Counted from the stretch's first letter, positions 48,022-57,514 are shown. The stretch: 64,000 bases of DNA from Lujinxingia sediminis (GCF_004005565.1 NZ_SADD01000001.1:1364001-1428000), one strand, 5' to 3'. Notes: generated from the letters alone by a model not told the origin. Made by a program: numbers and translations.

Positions 48022-50286
48022 TTAACTCTCGTCGTCATCAACCAGGCCCATCAGCTCGGGTGAAATCATCACCTTGGCTTCTGGAGTCGGCTCGGACTTA
48101 CGTCGTGATGGCGTACTACGTACCTCGACCTCTCCGGCCAACGCTGAGGTGTTAGGCTCGGGTTGTGGTGCGGCCTCCTGAGGAACCTCCGAAGCAGGCA
48201 CCTCGACCGCTGCGGCCAGCCCGGGCACCGGCGTTGTCCGGGTCTTCATACGCTGGCGCAGTCGCTCCTTCAAATCCAGAGCCGATTCGGCGCGCAACGA
48301 GCGTAGGCGAGCGAGGTCGGCATCGATATCGACGGTCTTTCCAAGATCATCGGCCGCATCAACGTCATCGCCACCGGGCTTCCAGGAGGGTTGAACCGGC
48401 TCCGGCGCATTCCCTTCCAATACCGGTCCCGTTGTCGCTTCGATCTCTGCCCGAGAGAGGGGGCGATCCAGCTGAATCGTCGCGCGAAGATCCTCCTCGG
48501 GCTCTCCTCTACGGGGAGCACCAAAGCTCACGGACCCTACGACGCCGGCGTCATCGTCGAGAGCGTCGTCGCCCTCCTCGTCAATGCCACCGATCACCCA
48601 GTCGTCCGACGCGTTGCGCTCCTGCACTTCGGGCGTTTCCCAGGGGCTAAGGGTAGTGTCACCATCGACACTCGCCCCCTGAAACGCCGCGCCCGCTGGC
48701 GATTCGTCATCGCGCATCGGAGAGAGACGAACGGTAGGCCGATGCGCCACTGCCTCGGGCGGAAGATCATCCCACGCATCGTTCGTGGGTTCATCCTCAC
48801 TGGCCTCATCTCCCCAGCTGGCGTCGGAGCCGTCCCACTCCCCCAGAGATGCCGTCAGACGCCCGTCGTCCACGGGCAAACGGTCGTACTCCCGCGTCTC
48901 CTCGTCGTGCTCGGACACCGGGGATGCCTCGACGTCGTCGTCCATGACCTCGGCCGCTTCACTTCGTTCGACGATGCGCTTGATGTCGTCGGTGAACACA
49001 AGAGAGCCGGAGGGCGGCGTAAAATCAACGGCAGCATCGGGATCTTCACGCCACTGATCGGGGCTAAAGCGGTATTCAGCCGGTACCCCCTGAAGACGAT
49101 CCGCAAAGACCTGCACGAAGTTCCAGAGCAGCTTGATGGCCAGCCCCGGCGCGCTGCGCAAGATCCCCATAAAATCATCGCGCGCGATTGCAAAGAGTGT
49201 GGTCGGCTCCAGCGCCTGCACCCGAAGGCGGTTATCACTGTCATCCTGGGCGTCAATGAGCGCCATCTCGCCAAAATGCTCCCCGGCGGTCAGCACGCTG
49301 ATGCGTTGACCATCGAGATGCAACGAGACCGATCCCCGCAAAATCACAAAGAGGCTGTGGGTCACGTTCTCCGGCGACGTCACAATAGCCTCGGGCTGAA
49401 CCTCGACGACCTCGCCAAGGCGCCGGATGTGTTCGAGCTCGTTGACCGCCAGATAGTGGAAGTACGGTGTGTTGCGCAACATCTCGAGCACCGGCGCAAC
49501 ATCACCCTGCTCTGCCTCAGCGTCGACCGCGTCCACCACGATCACGGTGATGTTGTCCTTTCCACCGCTCTCATTGGCGAAGTCGATGCAGCGCGTAATG
49601 ATGTCCTCGAGAACTTCGCCCGAGGTCATATCAAGGACGTCGATCTCCTCCTCGAAGTAGCCACTGAGGCCATCGGAGCACATCATCATCCGGTCGCCCG
49701 CCTCAATACTGAAGTCAAAGGCGTCAACCTCCACGAATTCTCGAACGCCCACCGCACGCGTGACCGCATTGTTGTGCGGAAAGTCGCGCTCTTTGGTGTC
49801 GGGGGGCAGTTTGCCCTGACGGATCATCTCGTTGAGCAGGGAGTGATCCATGGTGATCTGCTCGACGCCCCCCTCGCGAACCCGGTAGAGGCGAGAATCG
49901 CCGACGTGGCCCACAAAACCGTGCGCGCCGCTGATAAGCAGCGCAGAGCAGGTCGTGCCCATGCCTCGCCGGCTGGGATCCTGCTGAGCCATCTCGAAGA
50001 TACGCGCGTTAGCGCTTTTAACCGCCTGACGCAAAAGCTCGACGGTCGCCTGCTGAACCTGCGCATCATCCGGGGCTTCCTGAAGATGTCCCAGAAGGTC
50101 TCCGGCTCCGGCGATCACTTCACGCACCGTGCGCACGCACACCGCGCTGGCGACCTCGCCGGCGGCATGGCCTCCCATGCCGTCGCAGACCACGAAGAGT
50201 TGCAGACGCTTGTCGACCAGGAAGTTATCTTCGTTATGGTCGCGGACGCGCCCGGTGTCCGTAGCGGCCCAGAACCGCAATTCCAT
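48022..50286 (-). CDS. PP2C-type protein phosphatase fused to a cyclic-nucleotide-binding domain
   Basis: 754 aa. Residues 1-245 form a PP2C/PPM Ser/Thr phosphatase: RDHNEDNFLV, VVCDGMGGHAAGE, GHVGDSRLYRVREG, MCSDGLSGYF and GGKDNITVIVVD supply the metal-binding Asp residues. Residues about 265-385 form a cNMP-binding beta-roll (LFVILRGSVSLHLDGQRISVLTAGEHFGEMALID, then a helix). The last 350 residues are acidic, Ser/Pro/Asp-rich and probably disordered, with no catalytic motif. GAGGAG five bases before the ATG supports the start. Dephosphorylates Ser/Thr kinase targets, perhaps under control of a cyclic nucleotide; the Arg that usually contacts cyclic phosphate is not obvious, so the domain may be a non-nucleotide sensor. 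Confidence 0.9.
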   Translation of the reverse strand: MELRFWAATDTGRVRDHNEDNFLVDKRLQLFVVCDGMGGHAAGEVASAVCVRTVREVIAGAGDLLGHLQEAPDDAQVQQATVELLRQAVKSANARIFEMAQQDPSRRGMGTTCSALLISGAHGFVGHVGDSRLYRVREGGVEQITMDHSLLNEMIRQGKLPPDTKERDFPHNNAVTRAVGVREFVEVDAFDFSIEAGDRMMMCSDGLSGYFEEEIDVLDMTSGEVLEDIITRCIDFANESGGKDNITVIVVDAVDAEAEQGDVAPVLEMLRNTPYFHYLAVNELEHIRRLGEVVEVQPEAIVTSPENVTHSLFVILRGSVSLHLDGQRISVLTAGEHFGEMALIDAQDDSDNRLRVQALEPTTLFAIARDDFMGILRSAPGLAIKLLWNFVQVFADRLQGVPAEYRFSPDQWREDPDAAVDFTPPSGSLVFTDDIKRIVERSEAAEVMDDDVEASPVSEHDEETREYDRLPVDDGRLTASLGEWDGSDASWGDEASEDEPTNDAWDDLPPEAVAHRPTVRLSPMRDDESPAGAAFQGASVDGDTTLSPWETPEVQERNASDDWVIGGIDEEGDDALDDDAGVVGSVSFGAPRRGEPEEDLRATIQLDRPLSRAEIEATTGPVLEGNAPEPVQPSWKPGGDDVDAADDLGKTVDIDADLARLRSLRAESALDLKERLRQRMKTRTTPVPGLAAAVEVPASEVPQEAAPQPEPNTSALAGEVEVRSTPSRRKSEPTPEAKVMISPELMGLVDDDES

Positions 50287-50329
50287 GGTGGCTCCTCAAC
50301 TATGTCGCGCGGGGCGATCGATCGGGCGC

Positions 50330-50335
50330 ATCATA
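50330..50335 (-). promoter_or_regulatory. Possible -10 element for the PP2C gene
   Basis: On the minus strand TATGAT lies at 50335-50330, 44 bases upstream of the PP2C ATG, in the 168-base gap after carA. The -35 region at 17-18 bases spacing (ATGATG/GATGAT) is poor, so this is only a candidate sigma-70-type site. The rest of the gap holds no terminator or gene I can support. Confidence 0.3.
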
Positions 50336-50454
50336 ACCCAAAGTTGTTGATTCATCATCAGGCCAGTTGGCTTTTTTGCCGCCAGGCGAGTTCACGCCGC
50401 AGCTCGACCCGATCGCAACACATAGCGAAGAAGTCGCGTGCTTTCGCTGCACCT

Positions 50455-51651
50455 TCACGTCCCGGAGGCGTGGCGCCCGGCAAGCTCCCGGGCAAAGTCG
50501 TCAAAAAAGGAGGTCGCGTCGTTGGGACCAGGCCCCGCCTCCGGATGGTACTGCACCGCGTGCACCGGAAGGTGACGGTGTGAGAACCCGGAGATTGTGT
50601 CATCGTTGATGTTCACGTGGGTGATCTCCAGCTCCTCGGGGAAACTCTCACGGCGAACCGCGTAGCCGTGGTTCTGACTGGTCATCGCCACGCTCTTATC
50701 ACGCTGATTCTGAACCGGCTGATTTGGACCACGGTGCCCGAAACCCAGCTTGAACGTCTCGCCACCGAAGGCCTTGGCCAGAAGCTGATGCCCCAGACAG
50801 ATGCCCATGGTCGGGTAGCGCTCGCTGAGCTCACGCACCCCGGCGATAAAGGGCTCCATTTTATCCGGATCCCCCGGCCCATTGGACCAGAGCACGCCAT
50901 CGGGGCGCTGCGCCTCAACCGCGGCACGATCCGCATCACGCGGCATCAGCGTGACGCGCATGCCGCGGGCGAGCAGATGACGCAAAATGCTGAACTTCAC
51001 CCCGAAGTCCATCACGACCACATGCGGGCCATCGCTGTGCTCCTGCTCCGCAGCATCTGCAGGTGTCAGCTTCAGGGGGCTTTGCCAGGCGTCTTCAGCG
51101 CTCACGCGAAGCGCGCGCGTTGTGGCAACTTCACTTACATAGTCGACGCTACCATAGCCCGGGTGCGCGGCGATAAGCTCCAGCGCGGCCGCGCTATCCT
51201 GCGCGGTGGCGTCGTGCACGATCGCTGCCAGCCCCACGCCGCCCTGCCGAAGCCTGCGCGTCAACTCACGGGTATCAACCTCACAGATGCCCACCACGCC
51301 GCGCTCAACAAGCCAGTCCTCAAAACCCTGCTCGCTTCGCTGATTGCTGGCGCGCCGTGAGAGCGAGCGCACGATGATGCCAGCGGCCTGCGTCCCCACC
51401 GACTCGTTGTCGAGCGCATTGACCCCGTAGTTGCCGATATGAGGCATCGTGTAGGTGATGAGCTGCCCGCGGTAAGACGGGTCGGTGGCGATCTCTTGAT
51501 AGCCCGACATGCTGGTATTGAAGACCACCTCTCCCACCGTGGAACCGGGCGCACCAGCGCTCAGCCCTTCAAAACAGGTGCCGTCTTCCAGCACAAGAAT
51601 CGCGGGGCTGCGCCCCGAGAGCGACGTTAATCTGGGTCGCGACTGCTTCAA
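50455..51651 (-). CDS. carA: Carbamoyl-phosphate synthase small subunit
   Basis: Glutamine amidotransferase subunit supplying ammonia for carbamoyl phosphate. It is 398 aa from TTG 51651, chosen for AAGGAG six bases upstream; a further upstream in-frame TTG overlaps pyrB. The N-terminal half has VLEDGTCFEGLSAGA and NTSMSGYQEIATDPSY. The class I GATase half has VVMDFGVKFSILRHL, WSNGPGDPD, the nucleophile elbow GICLGHQLLAKAFGG, FGHRGPNQPV, SQNHGYAV and VQYHPEAGPGPND, the catalytic Cys-His-Glu set. It lies 19 bases after pyrB. The large subunit carB is not in the window. Confidence 0.96.
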   Translation of the reverse strand: MKQSRPRLTSLSGRSPAILVLEDGTCFEGLSAGAPGSTVGEVVFNTSMSGYQEIATDPSYRGQLITYTMPHIGNYGVNALDNESVGTQAAGIIVRSLSRRASNQRSEQGFEDWLVERGVVGICEVDTRELTRRLRQGGVGLAAIVHDATAQDSAAALELIAAHPGYGSVDYVSEVATTRALRVSAEDAWQSPLKLTPADAAEQEHSDGPHVVVMDFGVKFSILRHLLARGMRVTLMPRDADRAAVEAQRPDGVLWSNGPGDPDKMEPFIAGVRELSERYPTMGICLGHQLLAKAFGGETFKLGFGHRGPNQPVQNQRDKSVAMTSQNHGYAVRRESFPEELEITHVNINDDTISGFSHRHLPVHAVQYHPEAGPGPNDATSFFDDFARELAGRHASGT

Positions 51652-51670
51652 CTGCTGCTCCTTAGGCGTA

Positions 51671-52603
51671 CTACGTTTGCCGTCCAAAATACGCTGCAAT
51701 CACCGCCTGGCGCACCGCGACTCCGTAGGTCACTTGCTGCCAGATCAGGCTTTGGGGACTCTCGATAACCGGGTCGGCGAGTTCCACCCCCCGGATCACA
51801 GGACCAGGGTGCAGAATCACCGTCGACGGCGACATATACTGCTCAACGACCGTCGGGTCGATACCCCAATCCAGAGCGTAGCGGTGTGGGTCAACCACCG
51901 AGCTGCGCAGGCGCTCCTGCTGAACCCGAAGTACCACAACCGCATCCGCCCAACGCAGGGCCTCTTTGAGCGAGGTTGATACCTGCACCGGCCATCCGAC
52001 AAGTTGTTCGTCGGTAGGAAGCAGCATCTTCGGTCCGGCGATCATCACCTCGGCCCCGAGCTCCGAGAAGATGTGCGCATCACTTCGCGCCACACGACTG
52101 TGCACGATGTCGCCGATGATCGCGATCTTCAGACCGCCAAGCTGCTGACCTGTTTTAAAGTGCCGGCGCAATGTCAGCGCGTCGAGCAGTCCCTGGGTGG
52201 GATGCTCCCCACTGCCATTGCCCGCATTGATCACCGGAATGCGTATCCGCTCACTGAGCACCTGGGGCAGATGGCGGTCATGATGTCGAACCACCAGCCC
52301 ATCGACCCCCATCGCCGCCAGCGTTCGGCAGGTGTCCGCGGCAGACTCCCCTTTCTCAACGCTGCTTCCCTCGCCGTTGACCGTCACCGACCGCCCCCCC
52401 AGGCGCTGAATCGCCAGGTCGAAGCTCGCCCGGGTGCGCGTGCTCGGTTCCAGAAAGAGCAACGCAAAGGTACGTCCGCTCAGCAGCTGCGCAGATTCTG
52501 GTGGGGTGAAGACTCGCCCTTCCTCATCGAGGAAGCGCTCGGAAGCATCCAGAAGCGCGATCATCTGGTGGCTCGACAGGTCTTTTAGTCCAATCAAGTT
52601 CAT
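51671..52603 (-). CDS. pyrB: Aspartate carbamoyltransferase catalytic subunit
   Basis: Condenses carbamoyl phosphate and aspartate, the committed step of pyrimidine synthesis. 310 aa with the carbamoyl-phosphate site FLEPSTRTRASFDLAIQRLGG, HHDRHLPQVL, NAGNGSGEHPTQGLLDALTL (HPTQ loop), and HPGPVIRGVELAD in the C-terminal half. Its start is 69 bases after lepB. No pyrI regulatory gene and no pyrC pseudo-subunit are adjacent, so the oligomeric class cannot be told. Together with carA it forms the first two pathway steps in one transcript. Confidence 0.96.
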   Translation of the reverse strand: MNLIGLKDLSSHQMIALLDASERFLDEEGRVFTPPESAQLLSGRTFALLFLEPSTRTRASFDLAIQRLGGRSVTVNGEGSSVEKGESAADTCRTLAAMGVDGLVVRHHDRHLPQVLSERIRIPVINAGNGSGEHPTQGLLDALTLRRHFKTGQQLGGLKIAIIGDIVHSRVARSDAHIFSELGAEVMIAGPKMLLPTDEQLVGWPVQVSTSLKEALRWADAVVVLRVQQERLRSSVVDPHRYALDWGIDPTVVEQYMSPSTVILHPGPVIRGVELADPVIESPQSLIWQQVTYGVAVRQAVIAAYFGRQT

Positions 52604-52672
52604 CGTCGCTCCCGGCGTCTCGGGCTCCTCAGGATGTCACGGGCGGAGCCTCGCTATGGTCAAGACTATGCT

Positions 52673-53665
52673 CTACTCAATCGCCATCCCGAAACGATCC
52701 CAGCGTATGCCTGGCTCTCCGGTCTGCCCATCTTCCAGCGAGAGCCAGATGATCATGGCGCGGCCCTTGATGTTATCCAGCGGCACCTGCCCCCAGCAAC
52801 GGCTGTCCGCGGAGTTGTCGCGGTTGTCGCCCATGGCAAAGAAGTGCCCTTCTGCAACGGTGATCGGGCCGAAGTCGTGACCCTCATCATAGCCCGGAGG
52901 ACTATCTTCGCGGATCTGATGCGTCGCGTCCCCGAGCGTCTCCAGGTAGTAATACGCCGTACGACCGGAGCGATCGGGAACCGGACCACGTCGAATCGGC
53001 GTGCGATCCACGGCCTCCCCATTGACCAGAAGCTGCGCACCGCGCCCCTCCACGACATCGCCAGGCAGGCCAACGATGCGTTTGATGAAGTCCTTTTCAT
53101 CGAAGTTGAGGATGCACTCGACGGCTTTTTCACCCTTGGCTGCGGCCTCCTCACGGCGTTTGCGCACATGCTCTCGCGCCTCCTCGGAGGGAAAGCGAAA
53201 GACCACCACCTCGCCACGCTGCGGCTCGGCAAAACGCATCAAAAACGTCGTCGTAAAGGGTACGCGAATCCCGTAGCGGATCTTGTTGACGAAGAGATGA
53301 TCGCCTTTGAGAAGCGTGGGCTCCATCGAACCGCTGGGAATCTTAAACGCCTCGAAGAAAAAGGCCCTCAGCACCAGCGCGCACAAGATCGCCAGCCCCA
53401 CCGTCTCGGCATACTCCTGCCAGGCGGGCTTGACGGAGATTCCGGCCAGATGCTCGTCGGCGAGTTGACGCACCGTCTGGCTGACCTCTTCGACATACTC
53501 CAGATCCTCGCGCTTCATACCTTGACGAAGCGCGTTCAGCTCTTCCTGAAGGCGATAGCGCGCCTCGTCGGGCAGCTTACGTGCACGGTCCAGACGCAGC
53601 TGAGTCTCGCGCACCAGCTCCTGGGCGTCGTCGATGATCTGCGCCTTATCGTTTTGCCTGCTCAC
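52673..53665 (-). CDS. lepB: Signal peptidase I
   Basis: Removes Sec/Tat signal peptides at the inner membrane. 330 aa, with a coiled cytosolic N-terminal region of about 100 residues before a TM helix (YAETVGLAILCALVLRAFFFEAFKIPSGSMEP). The catalytic Ser is in SGSMEPTLLKGD, the general-base Lys in FIKRIVGLPGDVV, and box E is GHFFAMGDNRDNSADSR. The segment FRFPSEEAREHVRKRREEAAAKGEKAVECILNFDE between boxes C and D is longer than in E. coli. One TM helix in place of two is the form of many non-enteric bacteria. It lies 21 bases after lepA, the common lepA-lepB pair. Confidence 0.95.
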   Translation of the reverse strand: MSRQNDKAQIIDDAQELVRETQLRLDRARKLPDEARYRLQEELNALRQGMKREDLEYVEEVSQTVRQLADEHLAGISVKPAWQEYAETVGLAILCALVLRAFFFEAFKIPSGSMEPTLLKGDHLFVNKIRYGIRVPFTTTFLMRFAEPQRGEVVVFRFPSEEAREHVRKRREEAAAKGEKAVECILNFDEKDFIKRIVGLPGDVVEGRGAQLLVNGEAVDRTPIRRGPVPDRSGRTAYYYLETLGDATHQIREDSPPGYDEGHDFGPITVAEGHFFAMGDNRDNSADSRCWGQVPLDNIKGRAMIIWLSLEDGQTGEPGIRWDRFGMAIE

Positions 53666-53686
53666 CGAACCTTACCTCACGCTGGC

Positions 53687-55504
53687 TTAACCCTCATCGA
53701 CGCGAAGAACCGCCAGGAAAGCCTCCTGGGGCAGTTCAACGTTGCCGACCTGCTTCATGCGCTTTTTGCCCTCTTTCTGCTTCTCGAGGAGCTTGCGCTT
53801 ACGGCTGATATCTCCGCCGTAACACTTCGCGGTGACGTTTTTACGGAACGCCTTGACCGTCTCTCGGGCGATCACACGGTTACCGATCGCCGCCTGCAGC
53901 GCCACCTCAAACATCTGACGCGGGATGACCTCTTTGAGTTTCTTGGCCAACATTCGCCCGCGATTGTAGGCAAAGTCGCGGTGTACGATCACGCTGAGCG
54001 CGTCCACAGGCTCGCCGTTCACCATCAAGTCGAGCTTGACCATATCGCCCTTCTTAAAGCCGATCATCTCGTACTCAAAGCTGGCATAGCCCCGCGAAAC
54101 CGACTTAAGACGGTCAAAGAAGTCAAAGACCACCTCACTCATCGGCATTTCGTACTTGAGGATAATACGGTTGGCCCCCGAGTAACGAAGGTCAGACTGC
54201 GTACCGCGCCGCTCCTCACACAGCCCGATGACCGGGCCCACATGCTCCGGCGGCACGTGGATGGTCGCCATGATGAAGGGCTCTTCGATGCGCTCGATGA
54301 ACTGCGTCTCCGGCAAGTCGCTGGGGTTCTCCACCATCAGCGTCTCCCCCTCAGAGGTGATCACCTGGTAGACGACCGAAGGAGCCGTGGTGATAAGATC
54401 GAGATCAAACTCGCGCTCCAGGCGCTCCTGGATGATCTCCATGTGCAGAAGCCCCAGAAAGCCACAGCGGAAGCCGAAGCCCAGCGCCTGGCTGGTCTCC
54501 GGCTCGTAGGTGATTGAGGCGTCGTTGAGCACCAGCTTATCGAGCGCGTCGCGCAGCTCGTCGTAATCTTTGGAGTTGGTCGGGAAGATCCCGCAGAAGA
54601 CCGTCGGCTTGACGTCTTTAAAACCCGGGAGCGCTTCGGCCGCGGGCCGTTTCGCATCGGTGATCGTGTCGCCGACCTTGGCCTGGTCGACTTCCTTAAT
54701 CATCGCGATAACAAAACCGACCTCTCCCGGCCCCAGCCTGTCGACGGGAAGCGCCGTAGGGCTGTAGACACCGATCTGGGTGACTTCACTGCGCGCACCG
54801 GTGGCCATCCACATGATCTCCATGCCCGGGCGAAGCTCACCCTCGACGATTCGGATCATGTTGATGACGCCGCGGTAGGGATCAAACCAGCTGTCAAAGA
54901 CCGATGCACGCAGCGGGGCCTGAGGGTCTCCCTGGGGAGGCGGGATCCGCTGAACGACGGCTTCGAGCGTCTCTTTGATGCCGATGCCGCTTTTCGCGCT
55001 GGCCAAAACGGCCTCGCTGGCATCAAGGCCGATGACATCCTCGATCTCCTCTTTGACCCGATCGGGATCGGCCGAGGGAAGATCGATTTTGTTGAGAACC
55101 GGTACGATCTCCAGATCATTATCGATGGCCAGATACACGTTGGCCACGGTCTGCGCCTCGACGCCCTGCGCGGCATCCACCACAAGGATCGCCCCCTCAC
55201 AACACGCCAGACTGCGGGAGACCTCATAGTTGAAGTCAACATGCCCGGGGGTGTCGATGAGGTTGAGCAGATACTCCTCGCCATCATCGGCGGTGTAGTA
55301 CAGGCGCACCGCCTGACTCTTGATCGTAATGCCGCGCTCACGCTCCAGGTCCATGTTATCGAGGAACTGGGCCTTCTTCTCGCGATCGCTGACGGCCTGG
55401 GTCTCATCAAGAATGCGGTCGGCCAGCGTCGACTTGCCGTGGTCGATGTGCGCGATGATGGAGAAGTTGCGGATTTTAGACTGGTCGATTGAACGCTTCG
55501 CCAT
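53687..55504 (-). CDS. lepA: Elongation factor 4 (LepA), ribosome back-translocase GTPase
   Basis: 605 aa, the usual size. G domain: [13 protein letters not shown] (G1), [11 protein letters not shown] (G2), [12 protein letters not shown] (G3), [13 protein letters not shown] (G4) and SAKSG (G5). The LepA-specific C-terminal domain ends with [81 protein letters not shown], of which [14 protein letters not shown] is diagnostic. Helps translation under stress. It heads lepA-lepB-pyrB-carA. Confidence 0.97.
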   Translation of the reverse strand: MAKRSIDQSKIRNFSIIAHIDHGKSTLADRILDETQAVSDREKKAQFLDNMDLERERGITIKSQAVRLYYTADDGEEYLLNLIDTPGHVDFNYEVSRSLACCEGAILVVDAAQGVEAQTVANVYLAIDNDLEIVPVLNKIDLPSADPDRVKEEIEDVIGLDASEAVLASAKSGIGIKETLEAVVQRIPPPQGDPQAPLRASVFDSWFDPYRGVINMIRIVEGELRPGMEIMWMATGARSEVTQIGVYSPTALPVDRLGPGEVGFVIAMIKEVDQAKVGDTITDAKRPAAEALPGFKDVKPTVFCGIFPTNSKDYDELRDALDKLVLNDASITYEPETSQALGFGFRCGFLGLLHMEIIQERLEREFDLDLITTAPSVVYQVITSEGETLMVENPSDLPETQFIERIEEPFIMATIHVPPEHVGPVIGLCEERRGTQSDLRYSGANRIILKYEMPMSEVVFDFFDRLKSVSRGYASFEYEMIGFKKGDMVKLDLMVNGEPVDALSVIVHRDFAYNRGRMLAKKLKEVIPRQMFEVALQAAIGNRVIARETVKAFRKNVTAKCYGGDISRKRKLLEKQKEGKKRMKQVGNVELPQEAFLAVLRVDEG

Positions 55505-55810
55505 GGACGCTCTTGGCCTTCTTCAAAAAGTGACACTGCTCTAACGGGTCGGAAGGAATCATCCTTCCCGACGTCAGCTCGCTGACGACCGACGCCAGCG
55601 CGCGCGGCTCCCGGGGCGGCTTCATAGCTCAGCGCGCGAGCCGAGGCAAGGTAAGCGGCCCGAGTCGCCGGTCTGGTTAACTTTGACACCGAAGCGCTAA
55701 ACTTCCATGCTGCCCTGCGACATGTCGGAACCTTTTTAACGCCTGAACGTGGCTTTTTGGGCCACACAGCCTCCGATCTTCGCCTCCGGCTTCCTTAAAG
55801 ATGAGTGATA
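55505..55810. other. Divergent intergenic region lepA / Ca-loop lipoprotein
   Basis: About 300 bases with no supported gene. It must hold the promoters for lepA (minus) and the lipoprotein (plus). Near lepA there are two hairpins (listed separately). The remaining bases are GC-rich and show no tRNA, riboswitch or clear -10/-35 pair that I can support. Confidence 0.6.
55548..55587 (-). promoter_or_regulatory. Two adjacent hairpins in the lepA leader
   Basis: GTCGGAAGGA (55548-55557) pairs with TCCTTCCCGAC (55562-55572) with one bulged C. CGTCAG (55572-55577) pairs with CTGACG (55582-55587) around CTCG. They lie about 45-85 bases before the lepA ATG on its transcript. No T run follows, so they may be leader structure or an operator and not a terminator. 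Confidence 0.3.
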
Positions 55811-56419
55811 ATGACGATGACTCGAAATCTGCTGGCGTCCACACTCCTGGCGACATTGATGGCACTGGGCACTGCCGGCTGCGGCTCCGACGACTCCGCC
55901 GAGCGGGATATGGCCGAGCTGGGTGCGGCGAACTTCTCCCGCTCCCGAAACGACGAAGGCCAGATCGTCGAACGCTACGACTCGACCGGCGACGGCGTCG
56001 CCGACGTCCTCAAATACTTTGAAGAGAGTTCCGACCCGGAAGATCCCTCCCTGACCCGGCGTCGCCTGGTCAAGCTGGAGATCGATGCCAACGGCGATGG
56101 CAACATCAATGTGCGCCGGATCTTCAATGAGGCCAACACCGTGCGCTCCGAGGAGCTCGACGTGGATCTCGATGGCAAGGTCGACTCCATCCTCTACTTC
56201 GACGGCGGCAAACTTACCCGTAAAGAGCTTATCGAAGCCGAAAGTGGTCGCGTGGGCACCACGCGGCACTACTCTGATGGGACCCTCATCCGGGTCGAGA
56301 AGGATGAGAATGCCGATGAGCGCATCGACTACTGGGAGTTCTACGAGGAGGGCGTCCTGACCCGAGTGGGGCGAGATACCGATGGCGATGGGCAGGCCGA
56401 CACCTGGCAGGCTCGCTGA
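55811..56419 (+). CDS. Lipoprotein with five EF-hand-like calcium-loop repeats
   Basis: 202 aa from ATG 55811 (55805 GTG and 55817 ATG are alternatives). The signal peptide and lipobox are LATLMALGTAGC; GSDDSAE follows the Cys. The rest is built of repeats with Asp-rich loops in alternation with beta hairpins: DSTGDGVADVLKYF, DANGDGNINVRRIF, DVDLDGKVDSILYF, DENADERIDYWEFY, DTDGDGQADTWQ. These resemble EF-hand or dockerin/thrombospondin-3-like calcium-binding loops (DxDxDG). The spacing of about 36-40 residues and the ...WEFY ending fit a family of Asp-rich repeat lipoproteins frequent in myxobacteria. Ends in a strong terminator, so monocistronic. Function unknown; calcium binding is inferred from the loops. 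Confidence 0.85.
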   Translation: MTMTRNLLASTLLATLMALGTAGCGSDDSAERDMAELGAANFSRSRNDEGQIVERYDSTGDGVADVLKYFEESSDPEDPSLTRRRLVKLEIDANGDGNINVRRIFNEANTVRSEELDVDLDGKVDSILYFDGGKLTRKELIEAESGRVGTTRHYSDGTLIRVEKDENADERIDYWEFYEEGVLTRVGRDTDGDGQADTWQAR

Positions 56420-56450
56420 AGCCGTCCATCATCAGGCATGAAACCCCCAA

Positions 56451-56481
56451 CGGGGCCGCAGTGGAGCGGCCCCGTTTTTTT
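56451..56481 (+). terminator. Rho-independent terminator after the Ca-loop lipoprotein
   Basis: The 9-bp stem CGGGGCCGC (56451-56459) / GCGGCCCCG (56466-56474) has a 6-base loop and is followed by seven T (56475-56481). Confidence 0.9.
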
Positions 56482-56506
56482 GATCCTGCCCCCTTCGCTA
56501 CGCGCC

Positions 56507-57412
56507 CTACTCCGCGGCCGCCTGCGCATCAAGCGCACCGGTCAGCTCTCGCACCACCACGGAGGCTGCCAACATACCGAAACTTCCGGTCACAAAGCTC
56601 ACCGTGCCTTCGATCAGATTACGGTGCTCACAGGAGTGCAGATCGTTTCCTTTGGTCGGACAGATGCAACGAAAGCCGGAGGTGCCATCGTAGCTGAGCG
56701 ACTGCGGCTCATGGCGCGTCTCGCTGCTGTAGACCGTGGGAATCCCCATGCGTTTATTACCGGAGAGCACGCCGCGCTGACGCATGATCTTACGCACCGC
56801 GCGCGCCAGCGGATCGCCTTTGGTGCGCGACAGATCCGTGACCTCAATGCGAGTCGGATCGAGCTTACCGGCCGCCCCCATGCATGAGACCACCGGGATG
56901 CCTTGTTCAAGGCACGAAACCAGCAGATGAACTTTGGCGCTGACGTTATCGATGGCATCGACCACAAAGTCCGGTCGCTGACTCAAAAACGACTCGCTGG
57001 TGGCCTCGTGGTAAAAGGCTCGCCTCCCGACGACGGTTGCCTCCGGATTAATCAGAGAGCAGCGCTCGGCCATCAAGTCAGCCTTCCACTTACCGAAGGT
57101 CCCTTTCATGGCGTGAAGCTGACGGTTGGTGTTGGTGCCACAGACGCGGTCGAAGTCCACCAGCGTGAGCTTGCCCAGACCGGTGCGTGCCAGGCTCTCG
57201 GCGGTGTAGCTTCCCACGCCGCCAAGCCCGAAGATCATGACGTGTGAGCCATAGAGACGCTCCATGGCGTCTTCACCCAGGAGGCGGCCGGCGCGATCCC
57301 AGCGCCGGTGCAACGCCCAAGACTTCATCGGGCGGCCCTCGAAGACCACCGTACCGGCGTCATCCGGCTGGTTTTGTTCGTCTACGCTCAAACCATCGAT
57401 GGGACAGCTCAT
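56507..57412 (-). CDS. tcdA: tRNA threonylcarbamoyladenosine dehydratase (ThiF/E1-like)
   Basis: Cyclises t6A37 of ANN-decoding tRNAs to ct6A with ATP. 301 aa, E1-like fold: the nucleotide-binding motif MIFGLGGVGSYTAESLARTGLGKLTLVDFDRV, the typical TNTNRQLHAMKGTFGKWKADLMAERC, VDAIDNVSAKVHLLVSC, and a conserved Cys in PVVSCMGAAGKLDPTRI, all characteristic of the TcdA/CsdL branch of ThiF. An extra RHEPQSLSYDGTSGFRCICPTKGNDLHSCEH segment with three Cys near the C-terminus is unusual. N-terminal residues 1-28 precede the common start MKSWALHRRWDRAGRLLGE. It lies 102 bases after tatD on the same strand. Confidence 0.9.
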   Translation of the reverse strand: MSCPIDGLSVDEQNQPDDAGTVVFEGRPMKSWALHRRWDRAGRLLGEDAMERLYGSHVMIFGLGGVGSYTAESLARTGLGKLTLVDFDRVCGTNTNRQLHAMKGTFGKWKADLMAERCSLINPEATVVGRRAFYHEATSESFLSQRPDFVVDAIDNVSAKVHLLVSCLEQGIPVVSCMGAAGKLDPTRIEVTDLSRTKGDPLARAVRKIMRQRGVLSGNKRMGIPTVYSSETRHEPQSLSYDGTSGFRCICPTKGNDLHSCEHRNLIEGTVSFVTGSFGMLAASVVVRELTGALDAQAAAE

Positions 57413-57514
57413 CGTCGTTTCTCACTGCTCGGGGGGAAGGCGACCAACAGACCTCGGCTGCGAGGCCCGAATCGAGGCGCGCAAATTACGCACTTTACGC
57501 GAGAAGCTCAACAC

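Noticed and set aside
50358-50603. Small minus-strand frame running past the carA stop
   Set aside because: Mostly a shadow of carA; the part beyond the stop (50358-50454) has no start site or recognisable motif.
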